Shown here piece by piece: positions 1-6,249 of a DNA stretch of 6,478 bases. Within the stretch, counting starts at the first letter, position 1, and every line of letters starts with the position of its first letter. The notes under the pieces are model-generated. The model did not search any database. It saw only the letters and a program-made list of their open reading frames with translations, and was not told the DNA's origin. The stretch lies in NCBI GenBank assembly GCA_028290165.1, contig JAQGKJ010000134.1, positions 1-6,478 of the forward strand. Direction: 5' to 3'. Both the position numbers and the translations under genes were made by a program. Origin of the DNA: Bradyrhizobium sp. GTDB taxonomy: Bacteria > Pseudomonadota > Alphaproteobacteria > Rhizobiales > Xanthobacteraceae.

Positions 1-2121
1 GACCCGAAGATCGACGCTCGAAGGACCCAGTTGCAGTTCGTGCAGGACGACCTCGTTGAGGAAGGCGGGCAGGCGCGGATTGCGTAAACGAATTTCGCCG
101 CGCCGCACGTCGAATTCGAGTCCGAGCGCTGCTTCCAGCAACGTGAATGGCGTCGCGCTGGCCCATGCCTGCGGCGCGCAGGCGACGGGATAGAGCGTCG
201 GTCCGCGCCGGTTCTCGCGCCGAAAACCGCAGAACAGTTCGGGCAGCCGCCGCAAATCCATGTAGGTGGCGGCCTCGAACAGACCCTCGAACACACGTCC
301 GACCGAATGCTTCAGCCCATAGCGTGCCAGCCCCAGCGCGATCAGCGCGTTGTCGTGCGGCCAGATCGAGCCGTCATGGTAGGACATCGGGTTGTAGCGC
401 GCCTCGCCGCGCGCCACCGTGCGGATACCCCAGCCCGTGAAAAAATGCGACCGCATCAGATCGGCGGCGACCAGGCGGGCGCGGTCTTCGCGCACCATGC
501 CGCTGAACAAGAGCTGCCCGGCGTTTGAAGTGCGCACCTTGCACGGCTCTTTGGCGCCGTCGAGCGCGAGCGCATAGGTGCCGAGGTCGTCGCACCAGAA
601 CGCCCGTTCGAAACGCTCGGCCAGAAGTTTCGCTTCGGCCTCGAGCTTGCGCGCCCTGTCCCTTTTGCCGAGGCGCGCGGCGCAGCGCGCCGCCAGCCGC
701 TTGCCGGCAAACACATAGCCCTGCACTTCGGCGAGCGCGATGTAGCCTTCGGCGAGACGACCGTCGGCATGAAAGATCGCGTCGTAGGAATCTTTCCAGC
801 CCTGATTGGCCAGCCCCTGCTCCGACGCGCGCCGGTACTCGATAAATCCGTCCCGGTCGGGATCCCCTGCCCCATTGATCCAGCCCAGCGCCGCTTCGAT
901 CGAAGGCCACAGCTCGGCGAGTGTCTCCTCGTCGCCGGTGCGTTCGACATAGAGTCCCGCCAACAGCACGAACAGCGGCGTCGCATCGACGCTGCCGTAG
1001 TACTGCGCGAACGGCACCTCGCGCAGCGAGGCCATCTCGCCGCCGCGCATTTCATGCAGGATCTTTCCGGGCTCGGCGTCAGCGAGCGGATCGACCGTCT
1101 TGGCCTGGTAGAATGCGAGCCGCTTCAGCACGCCGCGGGCGACCCGCGGGTCGATCCACAACATTTGCATTGCCGTGATAATTCCGTCGCGGCCGAATGT
1201 CGTCGAGTACCAGGGAATCCCCGCATAGGGATATCGTCCCTGCGGCGTGTCCGTCATCAGCATGTTGAGGTCGGCCATCGCCTGGCACAGCACCTCGTTG
1301 AAGATGTTGTTGGAACTTTCGATGCTGGCGGCGCCCATCGTGAGGCGGCGCATTTCGCGGCGATGCGCCAGCAATCCGCGGAAGAACGGCGCCGGCTTGA
1401 AGGTGGCCGGTTTGTTGCAGGATGCCGCAACGAAAAGCGGACAGACCTGCTGCGGCGCCAGCTCGAGATGATAGGTCGCGGCATTCACGGTAAGCCGCGT
1501 CGGCCGCGGATCGAAATGCAGCGCCGTTGCGCGCGACTTGCCGTCGAGCCCGCTGTACTCGAACACGACGTCGGAACGACCAACCAGTCTGCTGGAGCCG
1601 ATCCCCCGGCGCGGACGCTTTTCGCCGCGGACTTCGAACAGGTCGGCAAAATCATTGTCGAACAGCAATGTCAGGTCGAAGCTAGCCGACTGTTCGCCAT
1701 GGTTCTGCAAGCCTATCCGCTGGTAGGCCGTCCCGCGCCACAAAAAGATCGTGCGGACGATGTGCAGCACGTCCTTTTGCAGCACGATCCGCCCATTGCG
1801 AAAGATATCGGGATTGGAGAGATCAACCGTCAATGCGGAGTTGTCGTCGCGCAGGTTGGAGCCGAGCAGCAGCGGTTGCACGTCGTCCAGCACCAGTTCA
1901 AGCCGGGCGAGATAGCGGGTGTCGGCGTTGAAGAGGCCGTCCGGTCCGCCGGCGGACGCGCCGATATCGCCATGGCTGTCGAGCACGATGAAGGTATCGT
2001 CGTGCTTGAGCGAACGGCGCGGCCGCGCCGCGGGTCCGGTCATCGGGATGTAGAACGGCGATTCCTGGACCGGTTCGACGGGGCGGGCAGTCAGGACATG
2101 GGTTGCGACTTCGGCTGCCAT
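1..2121 (-). CDS. Glycogen debranching-type amylo-alpha-1,6-glucosidase (C-terminal end cut by window edge)
   Basis: The reading frame is open from the ATG at 2121 to the left edge without a stop, giving 707 codons. Related proteins are, from memory, about 720-750 residues, so only a short C-terminal tail should be missing. Residues about 15-210 resemble the beta-rich N-terminal domain of bacterial debranching enzymes (GDE_N_bis type: GLFNADTRYLARLEL at 62-76, LLFDNDFADLFEVRGEKR around 152-169). Residues about 270-690 look like the (alpha/alpha)6-barrel glucosidase domain: GIPWYSTTFGRDG at 301-313, GDPDRDGFIEY at 419-429, NQGWKDS at 439-445, YNPMSYHDGSIWPHDN at 576-591, LPELFCGF at 626-633 and PVACAPQAWAS at 645-655. 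Family knowledge suggests hydrolysis of alpha-1,6 branches or related alpha-glucosidic bonds in a cytosolic glucan. No signal peptide is visible. It lies 61 bp downstream of the exporter gene on the same strand, so it is probably co-transcribed. The exact substrate cannot be read from sequence; glycogen is only the family default. Confidence 0.93.
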   Translation of the reverse strand, partial: MAAEVATHVLTARPVEPVQESPFYIPMTGPAARPRRSLKHDDTFIVLDSHGDIGASAGGPDGLFNADTRYLARLELVLDDVQPLLLGSNLRDDNSALTVDLSNPDIFRNGRIVLQKDVLHIVRTIFLWRGTAYQRIGLQNHGEQSASFDLTLLFDNDFADLFEVRGEKRPRRGIGSSRLVGRSDVVFEYSGLDGKSRATALHFDPRPTRLTVNAATYHLELAPQQVCPLFVAASCNKPATFKPAPFFRGLLAHRREMRRLTMGAASIESSNNIFNEVLCQAMADLNMLMTDTPQGRYPYAGIPWYSTTFGRDGIITAMQMLWIDPRVARGVLKRLAFYQAKTVDPLADAEPGKILHEMRGGEMASLREVPFAQYYGSVDATPLFVLLAGLYVERTGDEETLAELWPSIEAALGWINGAGDPDRDGFIEYRRASEQGLANQGWKDSYDAIFHADGRLAEGYIALAEVQGYVFAGKRLAARCAARLGKRDRARKLEAEAKLLAERFERAFWCDDLGTYALALDGAKEPCKVRTSNAGQLLFSGMVREDRARLVAADLMRSHFFTGWGIRTVARGEARYNPMSYHDGSIWPHDNALIALGLARYGLKHSVGRVFEGLFEAATYMDLRRLPELFCGFRRENRRGPTLYPVACAPQAWASATPFTLLEAALGLEFDVRRGEIRLRNPRLPAFLNEVVLHELQLGPSSVDLRV

Positions 2122-2129
2122 TCGAGCGG

Positions 2130-2139
2130 CTCCCCCCTC
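2130..2139 (-). promoter_or_regulatory. Ribosome binding site of the debranching enzyme gene
   Basis: On the minus strand the purine run GAGGGGGGAG ends 8 nt before the ATG at 2121. This is good Shine-Dalgarno spacing and fixes that start codon. The rest of the 61-bp gap to the upstream exporter gene shows no promoter consensus or hairpin that I can recognise, which fits read-through transcription. Confidence 0.75.
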
Positions 2140-2182
2140 GCCTTGTGACAAACGCACTAGGACTCGTCTCAACCGCCTGACA

Positions 2183-3946
2183 TCAGGCCGCGTGCTTCGC
2201 AAGCCGGCTCATTTCCTGCGTCACCAGCTCGCGGTACGGCCCCTGGCCCTGCATCAACCGATCCGGGGGACCGTCTTCGATGATCTTGCCGGCCTTCAGC
2301 ATCACGACCCGATCGAAATGACGCAGCGTCGCAAGACGGTGGGCGATCGTAATCACGGTGCGCCCGCGCATCAGCCGGCCGAGCGCTTCGCGTATAGCTT
2401 CCTCGGACTCGCTGTCAAGCGCCGCGGTCGCCTCGTCGAGCAGCAGGATCGGCGCGTCCTTCAGGAACGCGCGCGCGATCGCGATGCGCTGCCGCTGGCC
2501 GCCCGACAACTTGACGCCGCGGTCACCGACCATGGTCGCAAGGCCCTCAGGGAGAGTTTCGACGAAATCGCAGCGCGCTGCGATGGCCGCGCGCAGCACC
2601 TCGTCGTCGGTGGCGTTCGGCCGTCCGTACCGGATATTTTCCAGGATCGAACGATGGAACAGCGAAATATCCTGCGGCACCACCGAGATAGCCTGGCGCA
2701 GGCTTTGCTGCGTCACCCGCGAGATGTCCTGGCCATCGATCGTGATAGTGCCGTGCTGGACGTCGTAGAACCGCTGCAGCAGCACGAACAGGCTGGATTT
2801 GCCGCCACCGGACTGACCGACCAGTCCAACCCGCTGCCCCGGTTGAATACGAAGGCTGAATTTATCGAATACCTGGAGTCCGCCGGGGTAACGAAACGAA
2901 ATGTTGTTGAAGACGATGGCCGCGCCGCTCTTTACCAGAGGCTCGGCCTCGGGGTGGTCGCGCAGTTCGTGCGGCAGCAACAGCGTGGCAATCGCTTCGG
3001 TCAGGCGCGCGACATGCTGGGTGACATCGACCAGCGCCACAGCGAGATCGCGTGTCGCATTCAGGATCGAAAGCCCGAGCGTGCAAACCAGCACGACGTC
3101 GCCGGTGGTCGCGCCACCGCGCTGCCAGAGCGCGATCGCCCAGGCCAATAGCGCGATGATCAGCACGACGGTGACGCCGGCATGGGTGAGCCGCAGCTTT
3201 TCGAGATAACGCAGGCTACGCCCCCGCGCCGTCAGTTCCCGGTTGACGGTGGCATCGAACCGGTCGTGCTCGAAGCTCAGACCGCAAAACGCCCGCACCA
3301 GCGACAGGTTGTTGATGACGTCGACCATCTCGCCATCGACGGCGGCGGCCTTGTCGGCGAAATCGTCATGCAGGGGTTTTCCCGCCGCCGCCAGGTGGAA
3401 CATCGCAATCACCATTCCGCCGGCGATGACGATCAGACCCGCCGCCATCGGCAGGCTTACGGTTCCGATCAGCGTGATGGCTGCGATCGTCGCAATGCAT
3501 GGCGGCAGCACGTTCCAGACGAACATGTTCTCGACGGTGAAAACGGCATTCGAGGTCGCGGTAATGCGGCTCGTCAGCATGCCCGGCATGCGGTCGGAAA
3601 AATAGCTCGGCGCATGACCGGTCAAATGGCGAAAGATATCGCGCCGCAAATCGCCAGTGACGCCGACAAACGTGAAACTCGCCGTCCAGCTGGCGATCCG
3701 CCACAAGAAATTATCGGCTGCGATCAGTGACATGAGAAAAACGAATGCCAGCCATACGCTGCCTGCGCGGGCGTGGCCGGCCGACAAACCGTCGACCAGA
3801 TACTTCACGCCGTACTGGGTGCCTACCGAACAAGCAACTGCTGCGACAACGGCGGCGAGAATAACGACATGCGCCGCGAGACGTTGGCGAAGATAGCGCA
3901 GCACGAACGAAAGCGGTCGATGCGCGTATCCTGAAAGATTGTCCAT
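2183..3946 (-). CDS. ABC exporter half-transporter, fused membrane and ATPase domains
   Basis: A 587-residue inner-membrane protein with the type-I exporter layout, a membrane domain followed by an ATPase, expected to act as a homodimer. Hydrophobic segments lie around residues 28-47, 65-82, 146-183 (two helices) and 258-295 (two). The ATPase is complete: A-loop Tyr353 (FRYPGG), Walker A GQSGGGKSS at 377-385, Q-loop Gln425 (VPQDISLF), signature LSGGQ at 480-484, Walker B ILLLDEA at 500-506 with the catalytic Glu, D-loop AALD at 508-511 and switch His536 (IAHRLATLR). It should therefore be active. The frame stays open upstream to a TTG at 4060, but the 38-residue extension has no membrane-protein character and would start upstream of the promoter found here. 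The ATG at 3946 is preferred despite a weak ribosome site (TAGG, 12 nt away). Substrate is unknown. Glycan or lipid-linked glycan export is inferred from the glycosyltransferase and debranching neighbours. Length is close to that of beta-glucan exporters (NdvA/ChvA), but no cyclic glucan synthase is present. Confidence 0.93.
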   Translation of the reverse strand: MDNLSGYAHRPLSFVLRYLRQRLAAHVVILAAVVAAVACSVGTQYGVKYLVDGLSAGHARAGSVWLAFVFLMSLIAADNFLWRIASWTASFTFVGVTGDLRRDIFRHLTGHAPSYFSDRMPGMLTSRITATSNAVFTVENMFVWNVLPPCIATIAAITLIGTVSLPMAAGLIVIAGGMVIAMFHLAAAGKPLHDDFADKAAAVDGEMVDVINNLSLVRAFCGLSFEHDRFDATVNRELTARGRSLRYLEKLRLTHAGVTVVLIIALLAWAIALWQRGGATTGDVVLVCTLGLSILNATRDLAVALVDVTQHVARLTEAIATLLLPHELRDHPEAEPLVKSGAAIVFNNISFRYPGGLQVFDKFSLRIQPGQRVGLVGQSGGGKSSLFVLLQRFYDVQHGTITIDGQDISRVTQQSLRQAISVVPQDISLFHRSILENIRYGRPNATDDEVLRAAIAARCDFVETLPEGLATMVGDRGVKLSGGQRQRIAIARAFLKDAPILLLDEATAALDSESEEAIREALGRLMRGRTVITIAHRLATLRHFDRVVMLKAGKIIEDGPPDRLMQGQGPYRELVTQEMSRLAKHAA

Positions 3947-3988
3947 GTTGTTGCAAAACCTATTGGAGGAGAAGGGAAATCCTAACCG

Positions 3989-4006
3989 GATACGCTCGAT
4001 ACGCTG
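3989..4006. repeat. 9-bp tandem direct repeat at the predicted exporter transcription start
   Basis: GATACGCTC is followed immediately by GATACGCTG, eight of nine bases identical. It covers the region where transcription from the minus-strand promoter at 4008-4033 should begin. It may be chance or a binding site in the initial transcribed region; nothing else supports a function. Confidence 0.4.
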
Positions 4007-4007
4007 G

Positions 4008-4033
4008 AACGATGGACACTCCGCCACAGTTCC
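4008..4033 (-). promoter_or_regulatory. EcfG-type general stress response promoter for the exporter-debranching operon
   Basis: On the minus strand the -35 element GGAAC (4033-4029) is followed by a 17-nt spacer and the -10 element CGTT (4011-4008). This matches the established alphaproteobacterial EcfG/RpoE2/SigT consensus GGAAC-N16/17-cGTT exactly. Transcription should start near 4000, giving a 5' leader of roughly 55 nt before the ATG at 3946. The match is to nine specified bases at an allowed spacing, and it sits in the right spacer with the right orientation. That it drives the operon under stress is inference. Confidence 0.7.
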
Positions 4034-4038
4034 CACGG

Positions 4039-4059
4039 TGTTGCCATCACTGCGCAACA
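4039..4059. repeat. Short inverted repeat TGTTGC-N9-GCAACA
   Basis: A perfect 6-bp inverted repeat with a 9-nt centre, lying five bases upstream of the -35 element of the minus-strand promoter. Position and symmetry would suit a regulator site that modulates that promoter, but a repeat this short can occur by chance. Confidence 0.35.
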
Positions 4060-4146
4060 ATCATGCAGCATTAGCCACAGAGGAAATCTGATCGGGCGTG
4101 ATGGCATCAGCAAGACCGTGGTGTGGAAGATGTGCGCGTTCTCTTG

Positions 4147-4171
4147 GGAACTTCGCACATGCGGAAACGTT
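4147..4171 (+). promoter_or_regulatory. EcfG-type general stress response promoter for the glycosyltransferase
   Basis: The -35 element GGAAC (4147-4151), a 16-nt spacer and the -10 element CGTT (4168-4171) match the alphaproteobacterial EcfG consensus GGAAC-N16/17-cGTT exactly. The -10 element ends 72 bp before the glycosyltransferase ATG, so transcription should start near 4178-4180 and leave a leader of about 65 nt. The site extends to GGGAAC...GTTCCC, making it almost palindromic. Read on the minus strand it gives GGAAC-N16-aGTT, a weaker match in the opposite direction. Confidence 0.72.
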
Positions 4172-4229
4172 CCCTCTTAGGCATGCCGGTGCCATCAAAA
4201 TCGGGGGCTATTGTTCATCCATGATCGAC

Positions 4230-4234
4230 AGGAG
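4230..4234 (+). promoter_or_regulatory. Ribosome binding site of the glycosyltransferase gene
   Basis: AGGAG lies 8 nt before the ATG at 4243 and decides that start. The ATG slightly upstream at 4221 cannot extend the protein because its frame stops at 4239-4241. Confidence 0.8.
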
Positions 4235-4242
4235 ACGGTGAG

Positions 4243-5313
4243 ATGCGCATCGCGCAGGTTGCTCCGCTGACGGAGGCTGTTCCCCCCAGGCTTTATGGCG
4301 GCACCGAACGGGTGGTACACTGGCTAACCGAGGAACTGGTGGCGCTGGGGAACGAGGTCACCCTGTTCGCCAGTGGGGATTCCCAGACGTCAGGGAAACT
4401 TGACGCGACCTGGCCGAAGGCGTTGCGCCTCGACGGTTCCGTCCGCGACCCCAATGCGCTGCACATGGTGATGCTGGAACGCGTCCGGCAGAAATGCGAT
4501 GACGAGGACTTCGATTTCCTGCACTTCCATCTCGATTATTATCCGTTCTCGCTGTTCTCCAGGCAGCCGACCCCGTTTGTGACCACCCTGCACGGCAGGC
4601 TGGATCTGCCGGAGCATCAGCCAGTGTTCAATACCTTCCGTTCCGTTCCGGTGATTTCGATCTCGAATGCGCAACGGCGGCCGGTGCCGCAGGCCAACTG
4701 GGTGCATACCATCCACCATGGCCTGCCGGAGAAACTGCTGATGCCGCAACTCACCAAGCCCGGCTATCTCGCAGTGCTCGGCCGGATCGCGCCCGAGAAG
4801 GGGGTGGACCGGGCAATCAAGATCGCGACCCGCTGCGGTATTCCGCTCAAGATCGCGGCGAAGGTCGATCGCGCCGACCAGGAATATTACGATGAGCTTA
4901 TCCGTCCGCTGATCGAGCAAAATCCGCTCATCGAATACATCGGCGAGATCGGCGACCCCGAAAAATCGGAATTTCTCAGCGGGGCGATCGCGCTGCTGGT
5001 CCCTATCGATTGGCCGGAGCCGTTCGGCCTGGTCATGATCGAAGCGATGGCGTGCGGGACGCCGGTAATCGCCTACAACCGCGGTTCGGTCCCCGAGATC
5101 ATCGAGGATGGCCTGACCGGCTTCGTCGTGGAGGATGAAACCAGCGCGGTCGCCGCGGTCGATCGTCTTTCCGGATTGAACCGACATGCGATCCGGAAGC
5201 AGTTTGAGGCCCGCTTCACCGCACGCCGGATGGCGCTCGACTATCTCGCCGCCTATCGCGGCCTGATGGAGGCTGCGGAGCCAAAGATCAAGCTGGTGAG
5301 CAGCGCCGAATAG
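4243..5313 (+). CDS. Glycosyltransferase, GT4 family (GT-B fold)
   Basis: A complete 356-residue cytosolic glycosyltransferase that should move a sugar from an activated nucleotide donor to an unknown acceptor. The N-terminal Rossmann half (about 1-165) opens with MRIAQVAPLTEAVPP and the glycine loop LYGGTERVV (17-25), and carries HFHLDYY (94-100) and TLHGRLD (115-121). The C-terminal donor-binding half (about 172-340) has LGRIAPEKG (179-187) and the retaining-GT4 signature EPFGLVMIEAMACGTPVIA, whose E-x7-E pair is Glu259 and Glu267. SVPEIIEDGLTGF follows at 282-294. No signal peptide or membrane segment is visible. It is divergent from the exporter-debranching operon and shares its type of stress promoter, which suggests a joint role in making or remodelling a glycan. 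It is shorter than typical GlgA/GlgM glucan synthases (around 390 residues or more, from memory), so I do not assign those names. Acceptor and linkage cannot be inferred. Confidence 0.93.
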   Translation: MRIAQVAPLTEAVPPRLYGGTERVVHWLTEELVALGNEVTLFASGDSQTSGKLDATWPKALRLDGSVRDPNALHMVMLERVRQKCDDEDFDFLHFHLDYYPFSLFSRQPTPFVTTLHGRLDLPEHQPVFNTFRSVPVISISNAQRRPVPQANWVHTIHHGLPEKLLMPQLTKPGYLAVLGRIAPEKGVDRAIKIATRCGIPLKIAAKVDRADQEYYDELIRPLIEQNPLIEYIGEIGDPEKSEFLSGAIALLVPIDWPEPFGLVMIEAMACGTPVIAYNRGSVPEIIEDGLTGFVVEDETSAVAAVDRLSGLNRHAIRKQFEARFTARRMALDYLAAYRGLMEAAEPKIKLVSSAE

Positions 5314-5326
5314 CGCGCCCAAATTC

Positions 5327-5343
5327 CCGGCTCAATGGGCCGG
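5327..5343. terminator. Weak hairpin at the convergent gene junction, possible bidirectional terminator
   Basis: CCGGC (5327-5331) pairs with GCCGG (5339-5343) across a 7-nt loop. The stem overlaps the stop codon of the GntR gene and lies just after the glycosyltransferase stop, with only 18 bp between the two stop codons. There is no U-tract on either strand and the stem is only 5 bp, so intrinsic termination is doubtful. Confidence 0.2.
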
Positions 5344-6075
5344 CGCCAGATCGGCTTTGCCGAAGCGCCGCTCGTAAGCCTTGATATAGGCTTCCGGCGA
5401 GGGCTTCAGGTGGCGCCGCGTGAGCGCCACCAGGTCGTCCCGCCGGGAGCCACGAAGCGCCTTGATCATATCCAAATGATCGCGGCGGGCGCGATCGAGC
5501 GATTCAGGGAATGCGTTTGCATAAGAGCGGATCCCGTAGACCTTCTGGGCCAGCAGATCGATGGTTTCGATCAGACAGGCATTGCCGCAGAGACCGAACA
5601 GCACCTGGTGAAAACTGAGGTTGCTGTAAAACACGGTCAGCAGGTCGCCTGCGGCAACGGCTGCGGTGTGCTGTCGCTGCAATTCCTCCAGCCGCTCGAT
5701 ATCCTTGTGGCCGACCGGAAACGGGATGATGCTGACCGCCATCACCTCGAGCTCTTCACGAACCGCATAAATCTCCTTCACCTCCAGCGGCGTTAATCCG
5801 CGAACCATCGCGCCGCGATTTGGGATCCGCTCCACCAGGCCTTTCTTTTCGAGCTCGAACAGCGCCAGTCTCACGTCACCGCGATGGGTTTGGAACAGGT
5901 CACAAAGATCCTGCTCGACCAGGCGCTCCCGCGGTTGACGCCGCCCCAGGACGATGTCCTCCTCGATGCGCTTTGCGATGATGACGGCTCGCGGCTCTCG
6001 CGCAGGCGATGTCGGCACCTGGCGCGATTTCGCCATCCGGGCTATCGCGCGTTTCGTTGATTTTCCGACCATCAT
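5332..6075 (-). CDS. GntR-family transcriptional regulator, FadR/FCD subfamily
   Basis: A complete 247-residue repressor-type protein. An Arg/Lys-rich tail (about 1-28) precedes a winged helix-turn-helix at about 30-92 (AKRIEEDIVLGRRQPRERLVEQ..., then LALFELEKKGLVERIPNRGAMVRG). A helical FCD ligand domain spans about 97-225. Family knowledge places a metal/carboxylate pocket in FCD domains. The expected residues are present: Asn152 and His156 in SNLSFHQVLF, His200 in RRDHLDMI and His222 in TRRHLK. The ligand is therefore probably a small organic acid. Two ATGs are adjacent (6075 and 6072). The purine run GGGG sits 2 nt from the first and 5 nt from the second, so MVGKSTKR may be the true N-terminus. 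The gene is divergent from the substrate-binding protein gene, and the shared spacer holds a palindrome suited to a GntR dimer. Autoregulation plus control of that transporter is the likely role, by inference. It converges on the glycosyltransferase. Confidence 0.92.
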   Translation of the reverse strand: MMVGKSTKRAIARMAKSRQVPTSPAREPRAVIIAKRIEEDIVLGRRQPRERLVEQDLCDLFQTHRGDVRLALFELEKKGLVERIPNRGAMVRGLTPLEVKEIYAVREELEVMAVSIIPFPVGHKDIERLEELQRQHTAAVAAGDLLTVFYSNLSFHQVLFGLCGNACLIETIDLLAQKVYGIRSYANAFPESLDRARRDHLDMIKALRGSRRDDLVALTRRHLKPSPEAYIKAYERRFGKADLAPAH

Positions 6076-6154
6076 TTCCCCGACTGGAAGACGCGCCTGG
6101 CCGACCGGTGCGCCAAAAGGCAGAACGAGCCCGCAAACGTCCTGCTACGATAGT

Positions 6155-6185
6155 AATATTGATAACAGTATTGTAAACAATATTG
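6155..6185. promoter_or_regulatory. Candidate GntR operator: palindrome within 12-bp-spaced TATTG repeats
   Basis: The core TATTGT-AA-ACAATA (6169-6182) is a perfect 6-bp inverted repeat and contains TNGT-N2-ACNA, close to the half-site pattern known for FadR-type GntR regulators. A wider repeat pairs AATATTG (6155-6161) with CAATATT (6178-6184). TATTG also recurs in direct orientation at 6157, 6169 and 6181, exactly 12 bp apart. The patch is AT-rich in an otherwise GC-rich region. It lies about 65 bp before the substrate-binding protein start and 80 bp before the regulator start. The assignment to this regulator rests on position and symmetry. Confidence 0.6.
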
Positions 6186-6237
6186 AATGGAGTTACCATC
6201 TAAAAAAGCGAGCGGACAGCCGGTACCGTGATCGCGC

Positions 6238-6243
6238 AGGGGA
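6238..6243 (+). promoter_or_regulatory. Ribosome binding site of the substrate-binding protein gene
   Basis: AGGGGA ends 6 nt before the ATG at 6250, which is good spacing. It supports that start over any internal methionine. Confidence 0.75.
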
Positions 6244-6249
6244 AACGTC

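Noticed and set aside
374..1484. Several minus-strand frames of 69-199 codons within the first 1.5 kb
   Set aside because: They are out of frame with the debranching enzyme reading frame, which runs uninterrupted from 2121 to the window edge with matching family motifs throughout.
769..2148. A 459-codon plus-strand open frame opposite the debranching enzyme gene
   Set aside because: It is an antisense shadow of a clearly coding minus-strand gene in GC-rich DNA. Its translation is Arg/Gln/His-rich, has no recognisable domain and lacks a convincing start context.
2192..3730. Plus-strand open frames of 319 and 182 codons opposite the exporter gene
   Set aside because: The minus strand encodes every ABC ATPase motif in order; these frames are reverse-strand shadows without family features.
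4180..4187. GGCATGCC palindrome near the predicted glycosyltransferase transcription start
   Set aside because: An 8-bp palindrome alone is common in GC-rich DNA, and no second copy or partner half-site supports a function.
4390..5322. A 310-codon minus-strand open frame opposite the glycosyltransferase gene
   Set aside because: The plus strand carries full GT4 motifs. The minus frame has the low-complexity Arg/Asp/His composition typical of antisense frames at high GC.
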